Shown here in pieces: positions 21,741 to 31,325 of a DNA stretch of 64,000 nucleotides (the stretch's first letter is position 1; the number at the start of each line of letters is the position of its first letter). A program made the position numbers and the translations under genes. A model generated the notes under the pieces. The model was not told where the DNA came from. It saw only the letters and a list, made by a program, of their open reading frames with translations, and ran no database searches. The stretch comes from Caldilineaceae bacterium (GTDB taxonomy: Bacteria; Chloroflexota; Anaerolineae; Caldilineales; Caldilineaceae): contig JAPOVP010000015.1 in the NCBI GenBank assembly GCA_026708085.1, forward strand, positions 33,527 through 97,526. Reading direction: 5' to 3'.

Positions 21741-22531
21741 TTCAGGACCTCCGGTTCACCCCACGAACGCACACGGTCCCCCCGCAGAAAGCTGCTGATA
21801 AACTCCGCCTGCGGATGCTGCACCGCCCACGCCTTCTCCTCCGCCAGCTTCCTGTCGTACTCAACCGCCCGGTGCTCCACCCGGTATCCGCTCTCGTCCG
21901 CCTCCATGATTGCGTATGTAGCCCGCAAACTGGGGATCATCGGGTTGCCCACGCTGCCCGGGTTGACCACGTGCACGCCGTTCAGATGGAAATTCTGCGG
22001 CCAGTGCGTATGCCCTACACACACAAGGTCAGCGCCGCAGCCCTCCAGCCGCTCGCTCATCTCCGCGTCGCTGTACCAGGGCACGAAACCGCTCCCGTCA
22101 TCTCTCCCCGGCGACGCATGCACCAGCAGAACGCGGCTGCCGGACGGCAGCGTCAGCCTCTCCTCCAGCGGCAGATCCAGCATAAATGGCACATGGCCCC
22201 CGGCAGCCATCGCCCCCGCCGTCCACGAGAACGACTCCAGAATCCCGATGCAGTCGCGCAGCAACGCAAGATCCGTCACCTCCTCCACCGGTGTCGCCAG
22301 GGGCCTCTCTCCCGTAGTCAAATACCGCTCCGAATTACCCCGCACAATTCGCGCGTTGTCCAGACCCAGAACCCGCTCCATCACCTCCAGCGGCTGCGCA
22401 CCCGCCGCCGCCAGATCACCAAGTATCCAATACCCGTCAGCGGCTTCCTGGTCCTCAGACGCAATATCCGCAAGCACCGCGTCCAGCGCCACACAGTTGC
22501 CGTGAATGTCCGAAATTATCGCAATTCGCAT
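21737..22531 (-). CDS. Metallophosphoesterase, YfcE/MJ0936-like
   Basis: About 265 residues from the ATG at 22531 (MRIAIISDIHGN); the frame extends 12 codons further up but into a hairpin repeat. All metal-site motifs are visible: 'SDIHGN', 'ILGDLAAAG', 'IVRGNSE', 'LLVHASPG' and 'CVGHTHWPQ'. The family cleaves phosphoesters, often nucleotides, in the cytoplasm. The substrate here is unknown. First gene of a two-gene unit with the methyltransferase. Confidence 0.88.
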   Translation of the reverse strand: MRIAIISDIHGNCVALDAVLADIASEDQEAADGYWILGDLAAAGAQPLEVMERVLGLDNARIVRGNSERYLTTGERPLATPVEEVTDLALLRDCIGILESFSWTAGAMAAGGHVPFMLDLPLEERLTLPSGSRVLLVHASPGRDDGSGFVPWYSDAEMSERLEGCGADLVCVGHTHWPQNFHLNGVHVVNPGSVGNPMIPSLRATYAIMEADESGYRVEHRAVEYDRKLAEEKAWAVQHPQAEFISSFLRGDRVRSWGEPEVLK

Positions 22532-22557
22532 GAATAAACTCGTCCCCAAAGCCCCCT

Positions 22558-22582
22558 GTAGGGGCACCCCTTGTGGGTGCCC
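22558..22582 (+). repeat. 25-bp covarying hairpin repeat, copy 4
   Basis: GTAGGGGCACCC-CTTGT-GGGTGCCC in the 270-bp gap between the divergent phosphoesterase and dehydratase genes. Confidence 0.85.
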
Positions 22583-22623
22583 TCGTGTGTGCCCACGCCC
22601 GCGGCTTCAAAATACGCCAATCC

Positions 22624-22649
22624 GTAGGGGCACCCCTTGTGGGCACCCC
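22624..22649 (+). repeat. 25-bp hairpin repeat, copy 5 (right arm altered)
   Basis: GTAGGGGCACCCCTTGTGGG then CACCCC. It is 41 bp from copy 4 and the right arm no longer pairs fully. Confidence 0.75.
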
Positions 22650-22800
22650 TCGTGTGTGCCCTTGCTCACTGCACACAACACTGTCTCCCCGGCCTGCCGC
22701 TGCGAAGGAATATGTTAAAATAACGGGAAGACACACAGTTCTTCATTGTAGCACACCAACAGAGCACGAGCTCCTGAAACAGGCAAGGATCCAGCAACAG

Positions 22801-23862
22801 ATGGCTGCGTCGCCCAGTCGCCAGCAGATAGATGGCGCTTCCCATTTAAGGGGATCGGAAAATGGAGGGCGCCATCCCACCGGCCTGTCCCCCTCCGTCG
22901 CCGACCTCCCCCGCCACATCCGGCTGGCCGCATCGCGCATCTGCCCCCACGTCGTCGAAACGCCGCTCGGCCTGTCCCCCGCCCTGTCCGAACGCACCGG
23001 CGCCCACGTCTTCCTCAAGCTGGAGAACCGCCAGCACACCGGCTCCTTCAAACTGCGCGGCGCAACCAACAAGCTCCTCAACCTATCAGCAGAGGACCGC
23101 GCACGCGGCATCGTCACCGCCTCCACCGGCAACCACGCCCTCGCCGTAGCCCGCGCCGCAGCCCAACTCGATATCGCCGCCACTATCTACCTCCCGGAAG
23201 CAGCCTCTCCCCGCAAAGTAGAGAAGCTTGAAGCCTTCCCCGTAACGCTCTGCCGCGTCACCGGCGACGCACTCAACGCCGAGATCAGCGCCCGCCAAGC
23301 CGCCCTGCAACGCCACCAGCCCTTCATCTCCCCCTACAACGACCCGCACATCATCGCCGGCCAGGGCACCATCGCCGTTGAGCTGCTGCACCAGCAGCCG
23401 CAGCTGGACGCCGTCTTCGTCACCGTCGGCGGCGGCGGCCTGATGGGCGGCATCGCCATCCATATCAAAGCCACCGGCAGCCAGATTCAGGCCGTCGGCT
23501 GCCAGCCCCAAAACTCCGCCGTCATGCTCGCCTCCGTGCGCGCCGGCCGCATCGTCGAAACCGAAAGCCTGCCCACCCTCTCCGACGGCAGCGCCGGCGG
23601 CATCGAACCGCACGCCGTCACCTTCAGCCTTTGCCAGAACCATGTCGACCACTGGCTGACCGTCAGCGAGGACGAGATCGCAGCCGCCATGCGCCTCATC
23701 TACCACGAACTTGGCGAGTGCATCGAAGGCGCCGCCGGCGTAGCCGTAGCCAGCCTGCTGAAGACCGGCAGGCGTTTCGCCGGACAACGCCTCGCCGTCG
23801 TCATCTGCGGCGGCAATGTGGATTCAGATACCTGGCAACGGGTCTTGGAACAGAAAAACTAG
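22801..23862 (+). CDS. Threonine/serine dehydratase-like PLP enzyme
   Basis: 353 residues from ATG 22801; the start is uncertain because the frame stays open upstream through repeats. Fold-type II PLP motifs are clear: 'FLKLENRQHTGSFKLRGATN' with the Schiff-base Lys, 'STGNHALAVARAA', and the phosphate cradle 'VGGGGLMGGIA'. The final 'VVICGGNVD' is conserved in threonine dehydratases. Members deaminate threonine or serine to 2-oxoacids; some, such as EutB, act in hydroxyectoine breakdown. No C-terminal ACT regulatory domain is present, so the catabolic type is likely. Confidence 0.85.
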   Translation: MAASPSRQQIDGASHLRGSENGGRHPTGLSPSVADLPRHIRLAASRICPHVVETPLGLSPALSERTGAHVFLKLENRQHTGSFKLRGATNKLLNLSAEDRARGIVTASTGNHALAVARAAAQLDIAATIYLPEAASPRKVEKLEAFPVTLCRVTGDALNAEISARQAALQRHQPFISPYNDPHIIAGQGTIAVELLHQQPQLDAVFVTVGGGGLMGGIAIHIKATGSQIQAVGCQPQNSAVMLASVRAGRIVETESLPTLSDGSAGGIEPHAVTFSLCQNHVDHWLTVSEDEIAAAMRLIYHELGECIEGAAGVAVASLLKTGRRFAGQRLAVVICGGNVDSDTWQRVLEQKN

Positions 23863-23887
23863 CGAGGATACTGCGAGGAAACATGCT

Positions 23888-24862
23888 ATGCCGAACCCTT
23901 TTCGACTCGGCTTTCTGAGCCATCTGCGCGGCCGCGCCGACGCCGAACAGGCTTACCGCGAAAACCTGGAGATCTTTGACGCCGCCGACCGGCTCGGCTT
24001 TGACGCGGTCTGGGTCGCCCAGCACCACTTCAAAGACCTGGGCGGCATGTTGCCCTCCCCCTTCCCCTTTCTCGCCGCGGTCGGCCAGCGCACAAAACGG
24101 CTGCGCCTCGGCACCTCCATCGTTGTGCTGCCCTTTGAACATCCGCTGCGCGTCGCCGAAGACGCCGCCGTCGTCGATACAATCAGCAACGGACGCCTGG
24201 AGCTGGGCGTCGGCAGCGGCAGCGACGCCGACGAATTCGAAGCCTTCGGTGTCGACATCGACAGCCGCCACCAGCGCACCACCGACGCCCTTATCACGCT
24301 CAAAAAAGCCCTCGCCGGCGAGACCCTCGGAGAGGACAATCAGCGCCTGCGCCCGCCCGCCCCCACCCTCGGCGACCGCCTCTGGCTCAGCGCCCTCAGC
24401 ATCCGCGGCGCCCAGTACGCCGCCCAAAACGACGCCGGTCTGCTCCTCAGCCGCTTCGTCGGCAGCGAAGAACAGGCAGCCGGCCAGGAGCAAGAGCCCG
24501 TAGCCGTCGCCTTCCGCGAGGCCTGGGGCGAGCGCCCCTTGCCGCCCCGCATCGGCCTCTCACGCGGCATCTACCTCGGCAACGACCGCCTCGACGCCCT
24601 CCGCCAAATCGAGAAACACGCAATGGGAGGCATCCCGCCCAATCTTACCCCCGAAGCCTACTGCCAGCGCACGCACATCGCCTACGGCGCGCCACAAGAT
24701 GTCGCCGCCCGCCTGGCCGCCGACCGCGTCCTCCCCTACACCACCGACCTCATCCTCCAGTTCGACCCCATCCACCCACCCCTCGAAAGAATCCTCGAAA
24801 TGCTCGAACAGGTCGCCAAACAAGTTGCGCCAGCCCTAGGCTGGCACCCCACTGACCACTGA
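23888..24862 (+). CDS. LLM-class flavin-dependent oxidoreductase (luciferase-like)
   Basis: 324 residues from ATG 23888 with GAGGAAAC upstream. The TIM-barrel pattern is typical: 'LEIFDAADRLGFDAVWVAQH', 'RLGTSIVVLPFEHPLRVAED' and 'TISNGRLELGVGSGSDADEF'. Such enzymes use FMNH2 or F420 for monooxygenation or hydride transfer. The substrate is unknown. It starts 25 bp after the dehydratase stop, so they are probably one transcript. The last three residues and the stop (TDH*) are encoded by a heptamer repeat array. Confidence 0.87.
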   Translation: MPNPFRLGFLSHLRGRADAEQAYRENLEIFDAADRLGFDAVWVAQHHFKDLGGMLPSPFPFLAAVGQRTKRLRLGTSIVVLPFEHPLRVAEDAAVVDTISNGRLELGVGSGSDADEFEAFGVDIDSRHQRTTDALITLKKALAGETLGEDNQRLRPPAPTLGDRLWLSALSIRGAQYAAQNDAGLLLSRFVGSEEQAAGQEQEPVAVAFREAWGERPLPPRIGLSRGIYLGNDRLDALRQIEKHAMGGIPPNLTPEAYCQRTHIAYGAPQDVAARLAADRVLPYTTDLILQFDPIHPPLERILEMLEQVAKQVAPALGWHPTDH

Positions 24863-24891
24863 CCACTGACCACTGACCACTGACTACTGCC
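24850..24891 (+). repeat. CCACTGA heptamer array between convergent genes
   Basis: Six heptamers (five CCACTGA, then CTACTGC). It overlaps the 3' end of the LLM gene and stops 4 bp from the livF stop. Confidence 0.88.
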
Positions 24892-24894
24892 GTT

Positions 24895-25692
24895 TCACCC
24901 CAGCCAGCGCTTGCGCCGCTTGTAATGCTTCACGTCGCGGTAGCTCTTGCGCCCGCCCACCTGTGTCATTCCCAGGTAGAACTCCTTGATGTCCGCGTTC
25001 TCCGCCAGCTGCTCCGCCGGCCCGTCCAGCACAATCCGACCCGTCTCCATCACGTAAGCATGCGATGCTGAGCGCAGCGCCACGTTCGCGTTCTGCTCAA
25101 CCAGCAGTATCGAAACACCCGACTCATCGTTGATGCGCCGGATCACCTCGAAAATCGACTGCACCAGCAGCGGCGCCAGCCCCAGGCTCGGCTCGTCCAT
25201 AAGCATCAACTTCGGCTTTGCCATCAGCGCCCGGCCGATCACAACCATCTGCTGCTCTCCGCCCGACAGATAGCCCGCAGTACGCCGCCGGAACTCCGCC
25301 AAACGCGGGAAATAGCCGTAAACTTCGTCCAAATCCCTCCGCAACTCCGCGTCGCTGGTCCTGCGGAAAATCGCACCCGTGCGCAGATTCTCCTCCACCG
25401 TCAGATGCTCGAAAAGCCTCCGCCCCTCCAGCACCTGAACAATCCCCATCTGAACGATCTCGTCCGGCGATCTGCCGTCAATCCGTTCGCCGTTCCACTC
25501 GATACTCCCGCGCGTGACCTCCCCCTGCTGCGTGCGCAGCAAGCCCGAGATCGCCTTCAGTGTCGTCGACTTGCCCGCCCCGTTGGCGCCCAGCAGCGAC
25601 ACGATCCGCTTCTCCGGCACCGCCAGCGAGATCCCCCGCAACACCAGTATCACGTCACTATAGACAACTTCGATATTGTTGATCTGCAACAT
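24895..25692 (-). CDS. livF: Branched-chain amino-acid-type ABC transporter ATPase (LivF)
   Basis: 265 residues. Walker A 'LLGANGAGKSTTLKAI', Q-loop region 'GIVQVLEGRRLFEHLTVEEN', signature 'YLSGGEQQMVVIGRAL', Walker B 'KLMLMDEPSLGLAP' and the LivF-type 'LLVEQNANVALRSA'. A basic C-terminal tail (KSYRDVKHYKRRKRWLG) is longer than usual. It energises the importer with LivG. Last gene of the minus-strand Liv operon. Confidence 0.93.
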   Translation of the reverse strand: MLQINNIEVVYSDVILVLRGISLAVPEKRIVSLLGANGAGKSTTLKAISGLLRTQQGEVTRGSIEWNGERIDGRSPDEIVQMGIVQVLEGRRLFEHLTVEENLRTGAIFRRTSDAELRRDLDEVYGYFPRLAEFRRRTAGYLSGGEQQMVVIGRALMAKPKLMLMDEPSLGLAPLLVQSIFEVIRRINDESGVSILLVEQNANVALRSASHAYVMETGRIVLDGPAEQLAENADIKEFYLGMTQVGGRKSYRDVKHYKRRKRWLG

Positions 25693-25758
25693 AAACGCGA
25701 AAGCGCCGGTGACCGAAGCCTCCCCCGGCCACCGGCGACTGCATTCCTTTCAGGATGA

Positions 25759-27123
25759 CTATTCTGCTGCCGGCCGCATATCCGGCAAGGTCACAAAGTC
25801 CTGGACCACGACGAAGTCGATACTGCCGTCCTCCAGAATCTGCGCCTGCCGGATCTGGGCCTTGTTCGGCGCCCGGTTGCTTCCTTCCACATTCATTTCA
25901 AACACGCCGGCCGCGCTCACCGTCCCCATCTGCTGCATCGCCTTCAGATACTCCGTTCCGTTCAGGCCGTCGAAACCGACATTGTTCAACGCCACCGTCA
26001 GTACGTCCGCCAACCCGTACATCGCGCTGTAAAGGAGCAGGTACGTGAACGCCTTTTCATGTTCAGGGTAGCCCTTGGCCGCAAATGTCTCCAGCGCCAT
26101 CTGCACCCCCGGCACATCGGTGTCGGTCCACCACAGATAGGGGAATACACCGTAGTAACCTACGGCAAGCGCTGCATTCTCGCCCAGAATATTGAGTACG
26201 TCCCGGTTCATGCCCCAGTTCACGCTGCCCAGCACCACCTTATCGTAAAAGCCCATGGCGTGCAGCGTGCCTATGACCTGCGTAATGCTGAAGGAAATGG
26301 CCTGCATGTAAATGACATTCGCACCGTTGACCAGAAGGTTCTGCAACTGACCCGTAACATCAGCGGACGGGCTGACCTGCTGCTCCTCAAGCGGCAGGAC
26401 AGTGATGCCCAGCGACTCGGCAAAAGCCTGTGATTCCGGCGTGATCGCGCCGGCCCCGAAAGCGTTCGCCCAACCGATGACGCCCACGGTGATGCTGTCT
26501 CCCGCGCCTTCAGGCTTGATATCAGCCCAGTTGCTGTGCACGAACTGCAGGAAACCTGCAAACTGGTCGGGGTAGATCGGCACAATGCCCACCGTGTAGC
26601 CGTCCGGTGGGTTGTACAGGGACTGCGAGTGCACCCCCGTGGCCAGGTTGACGATCTCGTCCTCAACCACCCGGTCCTTGAGCGCAATCGTCGCCGCGCT
26701 GTTGGCCGTCGTAATGAACAACGGCTTGGGGTCCTCCGCGCGGAACTGCTCATAGACCTGGATTTCCTGCTCGAGAGCGTACTGTGTATCCTCCATGCGC
26801 ACGCTCAGCATCACACCGCAGACGCCGCCCTCCGCGTTGATCTGATCAATCGCGTCCTGCGTCGCGCTGATAAAGCCCGTTCCCATCAGCGTGGCCAGCG
26901 GTCCGGTCAGACCCGCCTGCTGGTATATGATCAGGCTCTCCCCCTCATAACTGTCCTCGCACGCGATCTCCATCGGCGCTTCGGGGGGCGCCGCCTCCTC
27001 TGCCTCCATGGCCTCCTTCGACCCATCCTCCGCGGCCATTGGTTCTTCCGCAGGCACCGGCGCACAGGCCGCCAGCAACAGAAAAATGAGCAAAATGCTG
27101 GTGATGTTCACGTACTTTTTCAT
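25759..27123 (-). CDS. Liv-type ABC transporter substrate-binding lipoprotein
   Basis: 454 residues. The signal peptide ends 'LLLAAC', a lipobox. An acidic linker (PAEEPMAAEDGSKEAMEAEE) precedes a periplasmic-binding type-1 domain: 'LIIYQQAGLTGPLATLMGTG', 'RMEDTQYALEQEIQVYEQFR' and 'VTLPDMRPAAE' at the end. The ligand could be an amino acid, urea, amide or aromatic acid. The acyl-CoA ligase in the same operon hints at a carboxylic acid, which is inference. Confidence 0.9.
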   Translation of the reverse strand: MKKYVNITSILLIFLLLAACAPVPAEEPMAAEDGSKEAMEAEEAAPPEAPMEIACEDSYEGESLIIYQQAGLTGPLATLMGTGFISATQDAIDQINAEGGVCGVMLSVRMEDTQYALEQEIQVYEQFRAEDPKPLFITTANSAATIALKDRVVEDEIVNLATGVHSQSLYNPPDGYTVGIVPIYPDQFAGFLQFVHSNWADIKPEGAGDSITVGVIGWANAFGAGAITPESQAFAESLGITVLPLEEQQVSPSADVTGQLQNLLVNGANVIYMQAISFSITQVIGTLHAMGFYDKVVLGSVNWGMNRDVLNILGENAALAVGYYGVFPYLWWTDTDVPGVQMALETFAAKGYPEHEKAFTYLLLYSAMYGLADVLTVALNNVGFDGLNGTEYLKAMQQMGTVSAAGVFEMNVEGSNRAPNKAQIRQAQILEDGSIDFVVVQDFVTLPDMRPAAE

Positions 27124-27220
27124 TTGGGTTCTCTCCTCTCCAGTGAGTCTTTCATCCTACGCTTCGTGGTAGTAACGTTCCCGCCTCCAACACTATGATT
27201 CAGGGAAAAATAGCGTCCGG

Positions 27221-28288
27221 TCAACGTGCAAATGGACGCAGCCGCCAGCCTGCTCGCAGAAGCTGCCAGCGGTGCGCAAGGCCGCGCGGTTCATAGATAA
27301 GAAAGAGCATCAGCGCCATTCCGAAAAAGATCGGGCGGAATGACGTCAATAGCTGGTCCGCAAGTTCGGGAAAGGCCGCGGCCAGCACACCGCCCAGCAG
27401 GTCCGAAAGGTCTTCCATCAAAATGATGAAAGCAACGCCCAAAAAAGGTCCCAGATTCGTGCCCAGGCCGCCGATCACCAGCATCCCCAGGAAGATGATA
27501 GACTCGTTCAGGCTGTAGCCGAACTCGGTGCCGACCCCCCGCTGGCTGTGCGCCTTGATCGCCCCCGCCACGCCCGCCAGCATCGCCGCAATGAAAAACG
27601 CCCGCAGCTTGTACGTGAAAAGGTTGACCCCCAGCAGCTCTGCCGCCAGATCGTTGTCCCGTACACTGACAAACGCCCGCCCCAACCGCGTCCGCGAGAT
27701 GTTAAATAACAGGAAAGTCGTAATCAGCAGCACGACCAGCGAGATGTAAAAATAGTTGCTTACCTCCCCGAAGTTCACACCGCCCAGCTGCGGAAGCGGC
27801 ACTTCGATTGCGCCGTTCGCACCGCCAAGGAAATCCTTGAACGTGTGCCGGCTCAGCCACGGGATGATGAACTGCGCCGCCAGCGTCGCGAAGGCCAGAT
27901 AAAAGCCCTTGACCCGCAAACTCGCCAGCCCGAAAATCAGGCCGATCCCCCCCGCCGCCAGCGCGGCCAGCGGCAGCGCGATGAAGAAAGAAAAACCTGC
28001 GTGAATCACCAGCAGCGCCGACGCATACCCGCCCACCAGCATAAACGCCGCTTGGCTTAACGAAATCTGGCCCGTGTAGCCTGTCAGGATGTTCAGTCCC
28101 TGCACCGCAATGACCGTATACGCGATCTGATTGGCGGTGGCAACCAGGTAAGCGTCGCCCCACAGCGGCAAAGTGAACGCCGCCAGCAGGCTGACTCCCA
28201 GCAACCAGTAGTGCCACGGCTGGCGCAGCAGCGCCATGTCCTGTTCATAGGACCGGTCAAAGTCCCCCGCAGGGCGCAGCATCGCCAC
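27221..28288 (-). CDS. livM: Liv-type ABC transporter permease (LivM)
   Basis: 355 residues, about ten membrane segments. The LivM motif is visible as 'IAYTVIAVQGLNILTGYTGQ' and 'QISLSQAAFMLVGGYASALL'. The conserved docking stretch is 'SVRDNDLAAELLGVNLFTYK', and 'YEPRGLAHRWQLLRAGWRLR' ends the protein. It starts 3 bp after the livH stop. It forms the channel with LivH. Confidence 0.93.
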   Translation of the reverse strand: MAMLRPAGDFDRSYEQDMALLRQPWHYWLLGVSLLAAFTLPLWGDAYLVATANQIAYTVIAVQGLNILTGYTGQISLSQAAFMLVGGYASALLVIHAGFSFFIALPLAALAAGGIGLIFGLASLRVKGFYLAFATLAAQFIIPWLSRHTFKDFLGGANGAIEVPLPQLGGVNFGEVSNYFYISLVVLLITTFLLFNISRTRLGRAFVSVRDNDLAAELLGVNLFTYKLRAFFIAAMLAGVAGAIKAHSQRGVGTEFGYSLNESIIFLGMLVIGGLGTNLGPFLGVAFIILMEDLSDLLGGVLAAAFPELADQLLTSFRPIFFGMALMLFLIYEPRGLAHRWQLLRAGWRLRPFAR

Positions 28289-28291
28289 CGG

Positions 28292-29245
28292 CTATATCCT
28301 CTCGATCCTCTTCTGACCGAACAACCCCTCCGGACGTATCAGCAGCACCACCAGCAGCAAAAGGTAGGGCGCGATTTCCGAAGAATTCCGCACCTCAATC
28401 AACCGCGATGCCTGCACCAGCGCCTGCACCAGGCCGATCGCGAATCCCCCCAACAGCGCGCCCCCCAGCGACTCCAACCCGCCCAGCAGGATCGCCGGAA
28501 ACGCGATCAGCGCCACCGTCGACAGATTCAGGCTCACACCGCTGACCGTCGCCAGCAGCACACCCCCCAGCGTCGCGATCACCCCGGCGATCCCCCACGA
28601 AAGCCCGAAGACACGCCTAACCTTGATACCCACCGAGCGCGCCACCTCGTGGTCCTCCGCCGTCGCCCGCATCGCCAGCCCTGTCTTTGTACTGTTGAAA
28701 AACCAGATGAACACAACCGCGGCCAGCGTCGCCACCACAAACGTGGCCACCAGCGTATACGTCAGCCGGATCGCATCGCCGAACGCGCCGGGAAAGGGAA
28801 TCACCAGCACGTCGCTGGGCGAAAACGGCGCCGGGAAGTTGCTCTTCAGCTCCACGCCGAATAGGATTGCCGTCGCCCCCTCGAACAGTTGCGCCAGCCC
28901 CAGCGTCATCAGCATGATCGCCAGCAGCGGCTGCCCCGTCATCGGCCGCAGCGCAAAGCGCTCAATCACAAGTCCAAGTCCCAACGACGCCAGCAGTGCC
29001 GCGATCAGCGCCGCCCACAGCGGCAAATCGATCAGCGCCGTGCCCGGCTCCGCCCCGCCCCCCGTAAACCACCACGTCAGAAACGCCCCAAACATCACCA
29101 GATGCCCGTGCGCGAAGTTGAACACCTCCGACGACTTATAGATCAGCACAATCCCCAACGCAATCAGACCAATCGTCCCGCCGTTGAGTATCCCCGTAAC
29201 AAACTGTTGCGGCACCAGTGACCAATTCATCAATGTACCCGGCAA
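28292..29245 (-). CDS. livH: Liv-type ABC transporter permease (LivH)
   Basis: 317 residues. Typical LivH strings: 'ILNGGTIGLIALGIVLIYKS', 'VFNFAHGHLVMFGAFLTWWF' and 'MRATAEDHEVARSVGIKVRR'. The C-terminus 'LIRPEGLFGQKRIERI' is the family's usual end. About eight membrane helices. It lies between the acyl-CoA ligase and livM on the minus strand, after a 150-bp gap that holds a heptamer array. Confidence 0.93.
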   Translation of the reverse strand: MPGTLMNWSLVPQQFVTGILNGGTIGLIALGIVLIYKSSEVFNFAHGHLVMFGAFLTWWFTGGGAEPGTALIDLPLWAALIAALLASLGLGLVIERFALRPMTGQPLLAIMLMTLGLAQLFEGATAILFGVELKSNFPAPFSPSDVLVIPFPGAFGDAIRLTYTLVATFVVATLAAVVFIWFFNSTKTGLAMRATAEDHEVARSVGIKVRRVFGLSWGIAGVIATLGGVLLATVSGVSLNLSTVALIAFPAILLGGLESLGGALLGGFAIGLVQALVQASRLIEVRNSSEIAPYLLLLVVLLIRPEGLFGQKRIERI

Positions 29246-29361
29246 TGTGTAAAAAAGTAAGCGCCCATAGCTCCGCAGGCCCTTATCGTCAAATCAAGCG
29301 TTTCCTGCCGGACTATCAACTCCCAACAAGACCGCCGCCTGACTCCAACGTCTCGCAGTGA

Positions 29362-29414
29362 AAACTAACCACTAACCACTGACTACTGACTACTGACTAC
29401 TGACTACTGCAGTT
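29362..29414 (+). repeat. CCACTGA-type heptamer array
   Basis: Seven heptamers of CCACTAA and CTACTGA type ending CTGCAGTT. The ligase stop codon and its last five residues lie inside it. Confidence 0.88.
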
Positions 29415-31325
29415 CACGATTCTCAGGTCCGTCTCAATCACGCCCTCGCTCCCGTCCTGGTAGCGCACCGCCGTCTGCACCTGAATCCGCTCCTGCCCTG
29501 CGTACATCGCCTCGATCATCTCGTTATAGCGCGTGTAAAGGACGTCACGGCGCAGCTTGCGCGAGCGCGTCATCTCAGACTCGTCCGCATCAAACTCCTT
29601 GGGCAGCAGCACAAACCGCCTCACCCTGCTCGACGGCAGCATATCGGCGTTCACGCCGTCCACCGCCTTCCGTATCAGTTCGTAGACCTCAGCCTTCTGC
29701 GCAAGATCGGCGAAAGTCGTGAAGGCAATGCCCTGCCTTTCCGCCCAGCTGCCCACATTGTCGAAATTGATGATCACCAGCGCCGTAACGTACTCTTGCG
29801 CCGGCCCGCCCACCGCCATCACGTCCAGAATGTGCGGGCTGAACTTGAGCCGCCCCTCGATGAACTGCGGCGCGTAGCGCTCGCCGTTGGCCAGCGTGAT
29901 CATATCCTTCATCCGGTCCAGGTAGATCAGGTGGCCGTCCTCGTCAATGTGGCCCGCGTCTCCCGTGCGGAACCAGCGTGTCCCATTCTCCTCAACAACT
30001 GCCTCGGCCGTCGCCTCCGCATTGTTGTAATAGCCCTGGAACACCGTCGGCCCGCCAATCTGGATCTCCCCCTCCTCATCCGTGCGCACCGAAACCCCGC
30101 CCCCCGGCCGCCCGACGCTCGCAAACTTGATGTCGCCGTCCCAATGAATTGTACCACTTCCGGTAACCTCAGTTAATCCGTATATCTGCTTCAGGTTGAT
30201 GCCCAGCGCATGAAAAAAGCGCATCGCATCCGGGCTCAGCGCGCCCCCGGCCGTATACGCGGCCCGCAGCTTGGTGAACCCCAACTTATCGCGCAGCGGC
30301 TGAAAGAGACACCAGTCGCCGATGCGGTAGGCCAGCCGCAATCCCGGCGACACCGCCTCGCCCGCCAGCTTCCTGTCCGCCAGCCGTTGACCAACCGGCA
30401 GAAAGAGCCCGTACAGCTTGCGGTTGACCCACGACGACTCCGCCATCCGCACCTGGATCGTCCCCAGCAGCGCGTCCCACAGCCGCGAGTTGTAAAGGAC
30501 CCGCTGCGGCGCAATCTCCCGCACGTTCTCGCGCACCGTCTCAAAACTTTCCGGAAAGTTCATGACCATGCCGTGAACGCAGTGCGGCGCAACCCCCCAC
30601 GCGTGTTCCGCTATCCAACCCAGCGGCAACAGGCTGACATGGTTATCGCTGTCGTACAGCGTGTCCACCTGAACAAAGGCGTCGTTCGATCGCAGTACAT
30701 TCTCATGGCTCAGCATCGCTCCTTTGGGGCGGCCCGTCGTCCCCGACGTGTAACACAGTATCGCCAGGTCACTGCCGCGCCCCTGCGCGACCTCCTCCTC
30801 GAAACGCGACGGCTCCCCGGCCGCCAGCGCCTCACCATGCCGGCATACCTCCTCGTAGCTGACGAGCCAGGGATCTTCATAATCCCACAGCCCCCGCTCA
30901 TCCCAGTAGACAACCCGCTCGACCTTGGGAATCTGCTCCCGCACGGCCAGCATCTTGTCCACCTGTTCCTGGTCCTGCGCCAGGACAAAGCGGGCGTCGC
31001 TGTGGTCGATTATATAGGCCGCCTCCTCCGCCGTCGCGTCGGTGAACAGCCCCACCTGCACCCCGCCCACCGCCTGCAGCCCCAGGTACGCCCACAGATA
31101 CTGCCGGTCGTTGTCCCCGATCGTGGCAACGTGATCGCCGCGCGTCAGACCCAGCTCTCGCAGGCCCAGCCCGAAGTTCCGCACCTGCTCGCACGACTCC
31201 CGCCAGCTGAACTCCCGCCAGATGCCGAACTCCTTCTGCCGCAGCGCAACCTCACCCGCCCCGCGCGCCTCCGCCTGCCGCAGAAAATGCTGCGGTACCG
31301 TCTCCAAGCGGTCTATCTCGGTCAT
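29397..31325 (-). CDS. Long-chain acyl-CoA ligase (AMP-binding), inside the Liv operon
   Basis: 642 residues. AMP-binding motif 'LCYTSGTTGRPKGAMLSHEN', 'QIYGLTEVTGSGT', 'WFRTGDAGHIDEDGHLIYLD' and the C-terminal 'RMKDMITLANGERYAP' are all present, so it should adenylate a carboxylic acid and load it onto CoA. It is the FadD15-like long form. The start ATG shares a base with the livG stop (TAATG), which indicates coupling to the transporter. The last residues (NCSSQ) come from a heptamer array. Confidence 0.9.
   Translation of the reverse strand: MTEIDRLETVPQHFLRQAEARGAGEVALRQKEFGIWREFSWRESCEQVRNFGLGLRELGLTRGDHVATIGDNDRQYLWAYLGLQAVGGVQVGLFTDATAEEAAYIIDHSDARFVLAQDQEQVDKMLAVREQIPKVERVVYWDERGLWDYEDPWLVSYEEVCRHGEALAAGEPSRFEEEVAQGRGSDLAILCYTSGTTGRPKGAMLSHENVLRSNDAFVQVDTLYDSDNHVSLLPLGWIAEHAWGVAPHCVHGMVMNFPESFETVRENVREIAPQRVLYNSRLWDALLGTIQVRMAESSWVNRKLYGLFLPVGQRLADRKLAGEAVSPGLRLAYRIGDWCLFQPLRDKLGFTKLRAAYTAGGALSPDAMRFFHALGINLKQIYGLTEVTGSGTIHWDGDIKFASVGRPGGGVSVRTDEEGEIQIGGPTVFQGYYNNAEATAEAVVEENGTRWFRTGDAGHIDEDGHLIYLDRMKDMITLANGERYAPQFIEGRLKFSPHILDVMAVGGPAQEYVTALVIINFDNVGSWAERQGIAFTTFADLAQKAEVYELIRKAVDGVNADMLPSSRVRRFVLLPKEFDADESEMTRSRKLRRDVLYTRYNEMIEAMYAGQERIQVQTAVRYQDGSEGVIETDLRIVNCSSQ

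Noticed and set aside
22573..22800. Upstream extension of the dehydratase frame
   Set aside because: It passes through two hairpin repeats, and conserved sequence starts well after ATG 22801.
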